DNA from: Pseudomonas sp. p1(2021b)
Lineage (GTDB): Bacteria; Pseudomonadota; Gammaproteobacteria; Pseudomonadales; Pseudomonadaceae
DNA length: 64,000 bases
Direction: 5' to 3'
Assembly (NCBI RefSeq): GCF_020151015.1
Contig: NZ_CP083747.1
Location: forward strand, 248,001 to 312,000
Part shown: positions 32,958 to 41,238 of the stretch, piece after piece
How positions within the stretch are numbered: the stretch's first letter is position 1
How the letters are laid out: every line of letters starts with the position of its first letter
The notes under the pieces: generated by a model
Database searches by the model: none
What the model was told of the DNA's origin: nothing
The model's input: only the letters and a program-made list of their open reading frames with translations
Position numbers and translations under genes: made by a program

Positions 32958-33995
32958 TTAACTACGCGTTTTGAGCATCTCCTCGATGTATGCGAGGACC
33001 TCTGCGGGATCAATGCCTTTGGGAGGAGTGAGAATCAACTTGCGCCCATCGATACGGGCATCCAGCTGGGTGCGTTCCTTGTAATCGATTTGCCGCGGAG
33101 GAACAGGGGCCTGAGGTGATGTCTTGCGCCGAATCTCACCTTTGGCCCAGTTGATTGCGCTGTCCTGGGATGCACCTTCTTTAATACGGTTTGCGGCGGC
33201 CAGAACGGTTTCAATATGTCCCTTGTCAGCCAAAGCAACCATATCGGAGACAACCCTGTTACCAATCAGGTCAGGATCTTCTTCCAGCAGTGAAATGACA
33301 CCCTCAGGCAACTTGAAATAAGCAAGGCAGCGGCTGATCGTGGCCATGCTTCGACCGACACGGCGGGACAACTCCGCCTGGGACTGTACAACCTTGTCAT
33401 CGAGAAGCTTCTTGTAACTTGCACCACGCTCGAATTCAGTAAGGTCTTCCCGGGCATCGTTGTCCGTAACGGACAAGATCGCCGCTTCCGCATCCGACAG
33501 ATTCCGGATGAGCGCGTAGATGTAGGCTTTTCGGAGCAGCTCATGAGCCAGGAACCGGCGCTCACCAGCAATAAGCTCGTAAGTACCGTCAGCAAGAGGG
33601 CGAACGATAATCGCGTTGTTGAGGCCTTTATCTTCAATCGTGTTCGCGAGAAGGCCGAGTTTCTCGGGGTCAAATTTGCGGCGTGGCTGATACTTCCCGC
33701 GGCGTATGAGCGTCAATTGCAAGAACTTTGCCTCGCCTGGCAAGCGCTCGCCGCTCAAGAAAATGTCATCCAAGCCCGGCTGGTGAACGTGATCAGCATC
33801 AGAAACCGGTGCACGTTCCAGCGGCTCCGCTGAACTGTCCCTTTCTTCATCAAGGTGCAAAGAACTGAGCACCTCGCTCATCGGCCGGAGGTTAGCTTCC
33901 GGAATAACCTTCGGAACATGTACGCCCTGGATGCTAGACGAACCCTCCGCCGGCGCGATCACAGTAGGCTTGCCGATCGGGCTAGAACTCCTCAT
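32958..33995 (-). CDS. parB: ParB-type centromere-binding CTPase
   Basis: 345 aa. A 90-residue disordered N-terminus is followed by the ParB core: IRRGKYQPRRKFD (98-110), the nucleotide-binding GERRFLA (144-150, canonical GERRxRA), DNDAREDL (178-185, corresponding to the ENxQRxxL box) and the helix-turn-helix QAELSRRVGRSMATISRCLA (206-225). The C-terminal part should dimerise. It loads at parS and slides as a CTP clamp. It overlaps the parA stop by 4 bp (ATGA), a standard par operon. The neighbouring palindrome array is its likely centromere. Confidence 0.93.
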   Translation of the reverse strand: MRSSSPIGKPTVIAPAEGSSSIQGVHVPKVIPEANLRPMSEVLSSLHLDEERDSSAEPLERAPVSDADHVHQPGLDDIFLSGERLPGEAKFLQLTLIRRGKYQPRRKFDPEKLGLLANTIEDKGLNNAIIVRPLADGTYELIAGERRFLAHELLRKAYIYALIRNLSDAEAAILSVTDNDAREDLTEFERGASYKKLLDDKVVQSQAELSRRVGRSMATISRCLAYFKLPEGVISLLEEDPDLIGNRVVSDMVALADKGHIETVLAAANRIKEGASQDSAINWAKGEIRRKTSPQAPVPPRQIDYKERTQLDARIDGRKLILTPPKGIDPAEVLAYIEEMLKTRS

Positions 33996-35113
33996 TTACC
34001 CTTCTCCAGGACTGTTTTGATTCGGCCAACCATTTCCTCGAACACATTGCGGAACGCGACCAAAGAGTTCTCACCACCTTGTTTCCAGAGGGAAAGAGGT
34101 ACGCCGTCTTCCAGGCTTTTCGAGTAGTCCTCGGAGTGGAAGAGCGGTTGTTCCGTAACCTTCCCTGGGAACAAACTGGACAAGCGAGCGAGGTTCGCTT
34201 GTAGGCGGGGGCGGTTGCGCATGTACATGGTGGGAACTGCAACGATCTCTGGAGCCCGACCGAAATCGGTGCTCATTTCATTGATCTTGTGGGCCAGTCG
34301 AGATAGCGCACGGAAGGAGAATTTGTCCATACGGATTGGGCACAGCAGGAAATCAGCTGCGGCCAGGCTGTTCCGGGATAGCATGGTTCCAGAAGGTGCG
34401 TTATCCATGATGATCACATCATAGCTTGATAAGTCGCAGTGAGGGAGCTGACCTTTGCGAGCTCGTTCGATGAACAGTGAGTACCGGAAGTCGGCACCCT
34501 GGGCGTTACGGAGCACAACGTCCATATCGTCCAAGGAATCGTAAGCTGGGATGAGGTGGGGGCCGTGCTCGCCAAATGGTTTTTTGATCACTTGGTCCAG
34601 GGTCATTTCTGGGAAGTTTCCGAGACGGATCAGGTTCCCGAGGTGGCCCTCTACTGCTCTGTCAGCAGGAAGGCCAAGCTCTACAAGCTCCTCGGTAGTC
34701 TGGTCAGGGTCATAGCCCAGCATGCTGGACACGTCGGCTTGAGGATCGTTGTCAATGATCAGGGTCTTGAAACCTGCCAAAGCGAACTCGATGCCGATAT
34801 TGCAAGTGGTGGTAGTTTTCGCGGTCCCACCTTTTTGGACGTAAGTCGAGCAGGTGATTGGTCTCGAAAACCCTTTAGTGTTCCCATTTGCACGACGAAT
34901 CGACGCAATCAGGAACATGTCAGCTAGCGTGTAGCTCCTGACCTCTACGGATCCGCGTGCGACACGTGCGATGTTGAGGTCGTGTTCCTTCTCGATGGCT
35001 TTGAGTGTCTGCGTGCTGATCATCAAGCGTTCAGCCACAAATTGTGGGGTGAAGGTTAGCTGAGTGAAATCAGTGAAGATGTACTGATCGAGTGGCGCAG
35101 CAGCTGAAGTCAT
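33992..35113 (-). CDS. parA: ParA-type partition ATPase with N-terminal HTH
   Basis: 373 aa, size and layout of type Ia ParA (P1/F type). An N-terminal DNA-binding segment (about residues 20-62, FVAERLMISTQTLKAIEKEH) lets such proteins repress their own operon. The ATPase has deviant Walker A KGGTAKTTTT (94-103), A' IIDNDPQAD (119-127) and YDVIIMDNAPSG. It moves plasmid copies over the nucleoid in response to ParB. Overlaps parB by 4 bp. An inverted repeat upstream (35229-35268) may be its operator. Confidence 0.93.
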   Translation of the reverse strand: MTSAAAPLDQYIFTDFTQLTFTPQFVAERLMISTQTLKAIEKEHDLNIARVARGSVEVRSYTLADMFLIASIRRANGNTKGFSRPITCSTYVQKGGTAKTTTTCNIGIEFALAGFKTLIIDNDPQADVSSMLGYDPDQTTEELVELGLPADRAVEGHLGNLIRLGNFPEMTLDQVIKKPFGEHGPHLIPAYDSLDDMDVVLRNAQGADFRYSLFIERARKGQLPHCDLSSYDVIIMDNAPSGTMLSRNSLAAADFLLCPIRMDKFSFRALSRLAHKINEMSTDFGRAPEIVAVPTMYMRNRPRLQANLARLSSLFPGKVTEQPLFHSEDYSKSLEDGVPLSLWKQGGENSLVAFRNVFEEMVGRIKTVLEKGK

Positions 35114-35495
35114 GTGGTTTACCGAGGTCAGGTAGGTAGGATGGCCGCATTTTCATACGAATCCATACGGTCAGACAAGAAAAAACGCATTTCTACCTGA
35201 TAGAGATAGAACACTTACTGAAATCTGTCATCTGGTAGTGTCTGGGTTAAAACGCTGTCAACCAGATGATTTTGGGTAATTAACTGATTTAGCGACAAAA
35301 ATATCGAGGGTAGGGCGCTCAGATGTCCGTCGTAACGGAGAGGGCTCTATGCGGAGGACGTACACTGCAGGTATGAGAGTTGTTCGTCGAAAATGGTCGG
35401 ACGATGCTTCATCCCTCACAGCAGCCGGGCCATCAGCGAAGGGTGGCCTTGGCAGCCACCGTCACTGATTCAACAACACTGAGGCCTGGAGATAT
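35114..35495. other. parA promoter/operator region
   Basis: About 380 bp between divergent-looking but co-directional leftward genes (recombinase upstream, parA downstream). It contains the inverted repeat CATCTGGT (35229-35236) / ACCAGATG (35261-35268), a plausible site for autoregulation by ParA. No gene seen. Confidence 0.45.
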
Positions 35496-36647
35496 TTACC
35501 GGTGTAGTCGAGGGGTGCTTAGGGTTTGAACGACACCCGCATGCAAAGCGTCGTCCTCCGTATGCAGGTAACGACTGGTGGTTTCGATTTTGCTGTGACC
35601 AGCCAGAGCCTTGATCATCACCAGGTCACCAGTAGCTTTGGCAAGGTGACTGAAGCACGAGTGGCGGAGCCAGTGCGTTGAGGCCTCCTCAAGTCGATCG
35701 GCCAAATCGAACTGGCTGCGCTCTATTGCCAGGGCTGCAGCACGATGCATGATCTCTTTGACTGCTTTCAAAATGGTGTCGTTATGCGCGCGTTTGAGCT
35801 TTGAGTTCGAGGCGAGGAGGAGGGGGGTTGTGTCCTTCACTGGCACCTCACGTGACAACCCGAACGCGTGGCGATACTGCAACAAGTCCTCATAGAGGTC
35901 TTCGGATATCGGCACATCTCTAACCTTGTTTCGTTTGCCCAGCACCTCCAACCACAGAGTACCGCTTGCTGATCGCCGGATTTTGCCCATGGTAGCGCCG
36001 GTCGCTTCGAACGTTCGCACGCCGGTCATGTAGAACAAGCTCAACATGAAATGGTCGCGAGCTCGTTTGAGTGGGCTTTTTGTAGCTGCGATAGCCTCAA
36101 ATGCCAAGCCTATGGCTGCCTCGGGAAGCAGCCGTTTGATCGTCAAGTCGACGTCGACTTGGGGCTTGGCCACGAGCGACACTGGGTTCGCTTTAAGGCG
36201 TCCACCCTGGATCATCCACTTGTACATGCTGCCGATCTGGATCAGGGCGTACTGCTGCGACGCTTTGCTAAGTGGTCCAGCGAACGGTCTCCAGTCTGGA
36301 TGAGAGCGCTTGTGCTTTGTATGCGATACCCAAACCTCAGCCGGCTGTGGGTCAGCCATAAAGCCGATGTACTGGGTGATGTCCATCACAGTTATTTGGG
36401 AGAGCTGTTTACCCAGGGTGTGCAATGCCCAGAGGATGAACCGCTCCACTTCCTTCCGCATAACCCGTTTAGTCTTAGGGTTCGTTCCTTTGGCATGGAG
36501 CCACATCCAAGCTGCTTCGATGTCGTTATCTGCCTGGATCACATCGACCTGGTCAATGACGTCGACAGGCTCGCGATCAAGCAGCGCAACTTCTGACTTG
36601 GCCTGGAGGTACGGAATTCTGTGTATGGCTGGAGTGTTCGTGTTCAT
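35496..36647 (-). CDS. Tyrosine recombinase / integrase
   Basis: 383 aa. Catalytic residues of the family are all present: R211 in TGVRTFEATG, Lys in LGKRNKVRDVPI, the HxxR box H326-WL-R329, H351 in LAGHSKIETTS and the nucleophile Y360 in SRYLH. The N-terminal half carries a core-binding, SAM-like domain (AAWMWLHAKGTNPKTKRV). Such enzymes resolve plasmid dimers or integrate elements. It stands between the par operon and the 36644 gene and overlaps the latter by 4 bp. No att site was found. A role in multimer resolution is inferred. Confidence 0.88.
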   Translation of the reverse strand: MNTNTPAIHRIPYLQAKSEVALLDREPVDVIDQVDVIQADNDIEAAWMWLHAKGTNPKTKRVMRKEVERFILWALHTLGKQLSQITVMDITQYIGFMADPQPAEVWVSHTKHKRSHPDWRPFAGPLSKASQQYALIQIGSMYKWMIQGGRLKANPVSLVAKPQVDVDLTIKRLLPEAAIGLAFEAIAATKSPLKRARDHFMLSLFYMTGVRTFEATGATMGKIRRSASGTLWLEVLGKRNKVRDVPISEDLYEDLLQYRHAFGLSREVPVKDTTPLLLASNSKLKRAHNDTILKAVKEIMHRAAALAIERSQFDLADRLEEASTHWLRHSCFSHLAKATGDLVMIKALAGHSKIETTSRYLHTEDDALHAGVVQTLSTPRLHR

Positions 36648-37636
36648 CGTAAGTCTCGCGTTTTGCCGTTGTAGACAAGCCAGTCGTCAATCTCATCGGG
36701 CTCGAACCATCGCTGCGAGCCTGATGGTGCTTCGCACTGGTACTCTTCCTGTACGCCTCCAGCCGAATCGACACCTTCCCGTGTTGCAACCACTACCAGA
36801 ATGGACCCGAACGTCGCAAAGTTGTCGATCTCGCTGTCGACGACCAGCTCGGCACCGCGGGATAGGTAGCGCCTCCAGCGATAGCCGTCTGTGGCGACCC
36901 CTGCGAACTCTTCGTCATCTTCGTCGTCATCATGATTCCAAGTGAAGGGCTTATCAGCAGCTGCAGAGCTTGCGACCGCTACTGGCACCTCGATCGGTGC
37001 ATCTTGCACCTGAGTGATCTTGCGCTGCCGTTTGGCTGGTGGCGCCAGCACCATGCGAGCTGCTTTCACCGCAGCCTGTTCGTTTGGGCTCAGCGTTGGT
37101 AAAGCCCGGGCCAGGTCGTCCCATTTGAAGTCCCTGTCCTCGTCGGCAGCGATGCGGCTCATGTGCTCTGGACGAATTGACCAACGGCATGCCACATCAG
37201 CCATGCGCCAACCCTTATGTAGGATCAGTTGCTTGAAGTCATCTCGGGACAGCTTCCCAGGGCGCAGGAGCAGCAGCCCACGAGAAATCTTTGCATTTTT
37301 GGCTTGATCCACAGCGCAAGTCTTTTGTTGTGAAATCCCTGATTTTAGGGGCATTAACGATGAAATCAAGTAGTTGGATGAGCCAGGTTGGCTGCGCCCG
37401 TTGAATCCTGAGATGAGCCCAGAAGATGGATTTTTTACGTGCTCCTGTGTGAAATCTGGTGATGTTAGCCCCTGCGAATTGATCAGAATCGACGTAGGAG
37501 CGTCTTCGGGGTCCGTACATCCCAGTGGTCGCCGCGGCTTATGAGCAAGGTACCGTGGGGCTCTGTCCTCGGAAGTAATACTGAGGACGTTTCCGGAACT
37601 GATTCCTGGACCGTTGCGTTCATCCTCCAAGTTCAC
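36644..37636 (-). CDS. Predicted DNA-binding protein upstream of the recombinase
   Basis: 330 aa if the GTG at 37636 is used; the first 120 residues are low in secondary structure and the true start may be further in. The core LSRDDFKQLILHKGWRMADV followed by CRWSIRPEHMSRIAADEDRD and FKWDDLARALPTLS looks like a helix-turn-helix repressor fold; the product of 43751-44011 has the same pattern. An acidic stretch (HDDDEDDEEF) separates it from a C-terminal domain (residues 235-330). It overlaps the recombinase start by 4 bp (ATGA), so it may control or assist the recombinase. Confidence 0.6.
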   Translation of the reverse strand: MNLEDERNGPGISSGNVLSITSEDRAPRYLAHKPRRPLGCTDPEDAPTSILINSQGLTSPDFTQEHVKNPSSGLISGFNGRSQPGSSNYLISSLMPLKSGISQQKTCAVDQAKNAKISRGLLLLRPGKLSRDDFKQLILHKGWRMADVACRWSIRPEHMSRIAADEDRDFKWDDLARALPTLSPNEQAAVKAARMVLAPPAKRQRKITQVQDAPIEVPVAVASSAAADKPFTWNHDDDEDDEEFAGVATDGYRWRRYLSRGAELVVDSEIDNFATFGSILVVVATREGVDSAGGVQEEYQCEAPSGSQRWFEPDEIDDWLVYNGKTRDLR

Positions 37637-37989
37637 GAATTACTTCCCGCCGTTGGCAGCCATGCCTCAGACGTCTGGATCACCGCCGGCGCCAGACTGC
37701 TCAACAAGACGGTTTTGCCTGGGCGTTTGACCCAGGAGCATCAGTGAGGCTTTGCCAATACAGCAGGTTTTCTGCAGCTGATCGGGCAATGATCGGGTTG
37801 CGGCCGCTCTGTGCTAGGGTTTGAAAAGTGTCCATGGTTCGTTTCAGCTATGGTGCCCCGCAGATCCGGTGCTGCCTTGCTTTCGCATTTTTGGCCGTGG
37901 CTTCGCATTTATGGCTGACGTTGATGCTTGATCTCCAGCGCAAGCAAATTTGTCAGAACCCCTTTGTTCATAGGGGTTAACGAGTAATC

Positions 37990-38051
37990 AAAAACGCCTC
38001 TTTGAAAAGCCAGCTACTGATAGCGATGGGCTTTTGAAGGGGCGTTTTTTC
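37990..38051 (+). terminator. Long hairpin terminator
   Basis: AAAACGCC..CTTT.AAAAGCC pairs with GGGCTTTT.AAG.GGCGTTTT, followed by T6. Confidence 0.6.
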
Positions 38052-38060
38052 TTGCTTGAA

Positions 38061-38096
38061 AAAACTCGTGATAATCGGAGATATTCACGAGTTTTT
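38061..38096. terminator. Second hairpin terminator
   Basis: AAAACTCGTGA / TCACGAGTTTT, a perfect 11-bp stem with a 12-nt loop and flanking A/T runs. Confidence 0.6.
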
Positions 38097-38107
38097 CATT
38101 TTTCGGA

Positions 38108-38127
38108 TACGTTACGTATGATATCCA
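38108..38127 (+). promoter_or_regulatory. Copy of the plasmid-wide motif upstream of kfrA
   Basis: ATACGTTACGTATGATATCC. Only the right half of the motif is well kept. KfrA proteins repress their own promoter, so this may instead be a KfrA site. Confidence 0.4.
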
Positions 38128-38274
38128 ATACGAATTTGTTGTTTTAGAGACGTGAGTGTATGCTCCCCTCTAAGGCCAGCCCCCTCCCTGTGAGGAGCGG
38201 CCAAGGCACGTACTGGCCCCTCGCCGAGGTCGCCGGCTCCTAGTCTCCCGACCCTATCTCCAAGGATACGCCTC

Positions 38275-39300
38275 ATGGCCAACACCGGACTCCCATCTGA
38301 CAAAAGGCTGAGCACCAGAGATCTTGTCCACCTTTACGCGAGAGAGCTGCTTGATGCGGGTCGCGAGGTTCGCCAGGCGGAAATTCGCGAGTGCATATAC
38401 ATTCACCATGACCTCAAAGCCTCGCCCAATCTGGTGAACGAGGAAATCAAAAGGTTCTGGAGTGAGACCGGCCCTATTCTGAGCGCCAGGCTGCGAAGAC
38501 CTGGTGTTCCAAACGCAGTGTGCGAAAAGCTTGATGAGATCTGGGATGTCGCTCTAAAGGCGGCCGAGGAGACTCATGCGGTTGAGCGCAAAGCGCTTGA
38601 GACGGCGACAGCGGCTGCCGTTGATGCCGCCAAGGCGGCGCAGGACAATGAGCGGGCAGCTACTGCTAGCCTTGAATCCCAGAGCAGAGAGCTCGCTGGC
38701 CTCATCGCGGACAAGGAGCGGTTGACCGATCAGCTGGATCAGTCGAGTGCTTATATTCGGCAACTTCAAGCTGAGGTCGCAGATCTCAACAAGAGACTCA
38801 CTGCCGCAAGTCAGGCTCATGGTGAGGAAATCAAGCGCCTGCAGGATGTGCACAGTGGCGTAGTTGAGCGTGCCCAGGACATGCATCGCGGAGAGCTTGA
38901 GCGCCTTCAGCAGCAGCTCCAATCAGCAAACGATGCGACTGAGTCTGCACGTGCGAAGGCCGAGACTGCGCGGATTGCCGCGGAGGAGCACCTTGAGAGA
39001 ACCGAAAACCACCTGATGATGGAGACCGCCAGGGTTCGGGATGAAGAGAGAGGCAAAACAGAGAAGGTCGGCAAGGAGCTGCAGCAAGCTTTGACGCTCA
39101 TCGACCAGCTGCGGATTCAGCGCTCGAAGGCCACTGACGATGCCGCTGAGACCCGCGGTCGTCTGGAGGTTACCCAACAGAACCTGAGCGCCCTAGAAGC
39201 ACAGAACAAGGAGCTGCGTGAACTGAACAGAACCCTGCAGGCCGCTCTGCTGGAAGGCTTTAGAGGTGGTAAAGCAGCAGCTTCTGGCACGGATGAATAG
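38275..39300 (+). CDS. kfrA: KfrA-like DNA-binding coiled-coil protein
   Basis: 341 aa. The N-terminal domain (residues 10-90) matches the KfrA DNA-binding region: TRDLVHLYARELLDAGREVR and EIRECIYIHHDLKASPNLVN. The rest, about 95-330, is one long coiled coil rich in Ala, Glu, Gln and Lys with heptads (for example LADKERLTDQLDQSSAYIRQ-like spacing). KfrA proteins of IncP and IncU plasmids autorepress and support stable inheritance, perhaps as a nucleoid-like scaffold. Monocistronic. Confidence 0.85.
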   Translation: MANTGLPSDKRLSTRDLVHLYARELLDAGREVRQAEIRECIYIHHDLKASPNLVNEEIKRFWSETGPILSARLRRPGVPNAVCEKLDEIWDVALKAAEETHAVERKALETATAAAVDAAKAAQDNERAATASLESQSRELAGLIADKERLTDQLDQSSAYIRQLQAEVADLNKRLTAASQAHGEEIKRLQDVHSGVVERAQDMHRGELERLQQQLQSANDATESARAKAETARIAAEEHLERTENHLMMETARVRDEERGKTEKVGKELQQALTLIDQLRIQRSKATDDAAETRGRLEVTQQNLSALEAQNKELRELNRTLQAALLEGFRGGKAAASGTDE

Positions 39301-39389
39301 TTTGCTGAATTGACATTTTGTCAATTTGTCAAGTATTTCTTGTGGTTTTCGGATGAAGGGTGGTAGTTTAATAAGGGGTTTGGGGAGCA

Positions 39390-39473
39390 ATGGAACCAAA
39401 AACCAACGTAAGCTCTGAATCCCACCGTAAAGGGGCTTTCCGATCTCCAGCTCACCCGCCAGGCATTACTCTC
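39390..39473 (+). CDS. Short frame at the left edge of the mer insertion
   Basis: 27 codons from an ATG behind GGGGAGC: MEPKTNVSSESHRKGAFRSP, then a stop that lies inside the end of merR. The sequence may be the first codons of a backbone gene cut off when the mercury module arrived. It might pair with the truncated gene at 42957-43189, but that is a guess. Confidence 0.25.
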
Positions 39474-39867
39474 TGATCAGTGCCTCGATGATCGGGCAGA
39501 TCGTTCCGCCGTCTCCCGCATCACATTGCTGCACCAGTTCGCCTAACAGTTGCTGCATGACGACCAAGTCGGCCATCTTCTGCTCGATCAACGCGAGCTT
39601 GCGTGCAGCCCGTGCTCGCGTTTCGGCACAGGCGCACGACTCATCCAGCGTCAGCAGTCCACCGACTTCCGAGAGCGTGAAACCCAGCGCCTGAGCCCGC
39701 TTGATGAAACGCAGTCGCTTCACCATGTCCACCGGATAGCGCCGATGGCCACCCAAGGGTTTGGCTGGTTCATCCAGCAGCCCGCGTCGCTGGTAGTAGC
39801 GGATCGTCTCGACGTTCACCCCGGCGGCGTCTGCCAGCTTGCCAATGGTCAGCTCTGTGGCCATCAC
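39466..39867 (-). CDS. merR: MerR mercury-responsive activator
   Basis: 133 aa. N-terminal winged HTH of the MerR family (LTIGKLADAAGVNVETIRYY, then RGLLDEPAKPLGGHRRYP) and a dimerisation helix. The three Hg(II) ligands of MerR are present with the spacing of Tn501 MerR (C82, C117, C126): here C80, C115 and C124. It represses and, with mercury, activates the divergent merT promoter. Slightly shorter than the usual 144 aa at the C-terminus. Confidence 0.93.
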   Translation of the reverse strand: MMATELTIGKLADAAGVNVETIRYYQRRGLLDEPAKPLGGHRRYPVDMVKRLRFIKRAQALGFTLSEVGGLLTLDESCACAETRARAARKLALIEQKMADLVVMQQLLGELVQQCDAGDGGTICPIIEALIRE

Positions 39868-39874
39868 TTTCTCC

Positions 39875-39906
39875 TTGATTCCGTACTTTGGTACGGAGTT
39901 TAGAAT
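39875..39906 (+). promoter_or_regulatory. mer operator and merT promoter
   Basis: TTGATT (-35, 39875-39880) and TAGAAT (-10, 39901-39906) are 20 bp apart, over-long as in mer promoters (19-20 bp), with the MerR dyad TCCGTAC..GTACGGA (39880-39897) in the spacer. Confidence 0.9.
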
Positions 39907-39938
39907 AGCACCTAGGCAATCAGGCTCAGGAGATGGGA

Positions 39939-40289
39939 ATGGGGATGCAACTCACCGGGAAAGGCTCGCTGGTCGCGAGTTCGCTGACCGCCATCGGTGC
40001 GTCGGTGTGCTGTGTCGGGCCACTGGTGCTGTTGGCACTCGGTGTCGGCGGTACGTGGGTGGGCGCTCTGACCATGATGGAGCCACTACGCCCCCTCTTC
40101 ATCGGGTTGACTCTACTGTTCCTGGGATTGGCATTCCGCAAGCTCTACCTGGTGCCACAGGTTTGTACGCCAGGTACACCCTGCGCCGATCCGCGCACGC
40201 TCGTGCGACAGCGACTCGTGTTCTGGATCGTCAGCGTGCTGCTGCTCGGCCTATTGGCCGTGCCGTGGCTCGCCCCGCTGTTCTACTGA
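39939..40289 (+). CDS. merT: MerT mercuric ion membrane transporter
   Basis: 116 aa from the ATG at 39939, which follows AGGAG at 6 nt; ATGs at 39933 and 39945 are alternatives. Three membrane helices with the Hg(II)-binding pair CC in the first (ASVCCVGPLVLLAL) and a second Cys pair C..GTPC in the cytoplasmic loop (VCTPGTPCADP), as in classical MerT. It passes mercury ions from MerP to the reductase. It is intact, but merP and merA are lost, so it alone could raise mercury sensitivity. Confidence 0.92.
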   Translation: MGMQLTGKGSLVASSLTAIGASVCCVGPLVLLALGVGGTWVGALTMMEPLRPLFIGLTLLFLGLAFRKLYLVPQVCTPGTPCADPRTLVRQRLVFWIVSVLLLGLLAVPWLAPLFY

Positions 40290-40301
40290 AGGAGATTAAC
40301 C

Positions 40302-40339
40302 ATGCGCAAACTGCTGATCGCCGTGCTTTTCGCCTTGCC
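40302..40339 (+). pseudogene. merP: merP truncated after about 12 codons by an IS21-family element
   Basis: The frame opens after GGAGATTAACC with MRKLLIAVLFALP, the signal peptide of MerP, and then runs straight into the left end of the insertion sequence at 40340. The metal-binding domain is absent. Confidence 0.85.
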
Positions 40340-40467
40340 TGCGGATTCCACGCCATCCGGCCACCCAGTCCGCTCTCATCTGGCCAGGCATTCCACGGCC
40401 ATCTGGCCACCTGTTCCACGGCCATCCGGCCGGGCAGTCGGAGCGCAGCGACGCAGGGGGGGCATTG

Positions 40468-41221
40468 TTAGTCTGAGGTGCCCGGTGTCGTCAATTTCTT
40501 CGTCTGTTTGCGCATCGACTCACCCTTGAGGTTGATCCGATAAGCGTTGTGCACCAGGCGGTCGAGGATGGCGTCGGCCAGAGTCGGATCACCGATCAGT
40601 TCGTGCCAGTTGTCCACTGGCATTTGGCTGGTCACGATGGTCGAGCGCTGGCCGTAGCGGTCGTCCAGTAGCTCCAGCATGTCGCGGCGCTGTTCCGCGT
40701 TGAACGGGGCCAGACCCCAGTCATCAGGATCAGCAGGTCGGTCTTGGCATAGCCGCTCATCAGCTTGGCGAAGCGCCCGTCGCCGTGGGCTAGGCCCAAC
40801 TCTTCCAACAGGCGCGGCAAGCGCAGGTAACGCACGCTGTAACCCTCTCGGCAGGCCTGGTGGGCCAGGGCGCAGGCCAGCCAGTCTTACCGACGCCAGT
40901 CGGGCCGTTGATAATCAGGTTGAGTCCGTCGCGTAACCACTGACCGCTGCTCAGCTGGAGGATCAGCGCCTTGTCGAGTCCGCGCGGGCTGCGGTAGTCG
41001 ATGTCTTCGAGGCAGGCGTTGTGCTTGAGCCGGGCCTGACGCAGGCGGCTGCTGAGGCGCTTGTCGTCGCGCTCGGTCAGTTCGCGGTCGACCAACAGGC
41101 CGAGGCGTTCCACGAAGCTCAGGCTGTCGATGTCGGGGGTTTTCAGTTGCTCGGCGAGTGCCTTGAGCATGCCGGTCAGGCGCAGGGTCTGGAGCTTGTC
41201 CAAGGTCGGATGGGGCAGCAT
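40468..41221 (-). pseudogene. istB: IstB helper ATPase, two frameshifts
   Basis: Starts at the ATG at 41221 (MLPHPTLDKLQTLRLTGMLK) and carries the AAA+ Walker A GPTGVGKT. Frame breaks at about 40887 (after GKT) and at about 40730 (before the Walker B-like LLILDDWGL). The rest ([40 protein letters not shown]) is intact. Both breaks are explained by one missing base in a two-base run. Without them the protein would be about 250 aa, normal for IstB. The breaks may be sequence errors. Confidence 0.8.
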
Positions 41222-41238
41222 GGTGGGATTCCTTGTGT

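Larger units (their letters stand above)
37637..38274. other. Intergenic region with two tandem terminators
   Basis: About 640 bp. The frame 37541-37747 is not convincing. CATTTATGGC words at 37888-37915 recall the 15-bp repeats at 8368-8552. Two hairpins follow at 37990-38051 and 38061-38096, then a copy of the palindromic motif at 38108 upstream of kfrA. Confidence 0.45.
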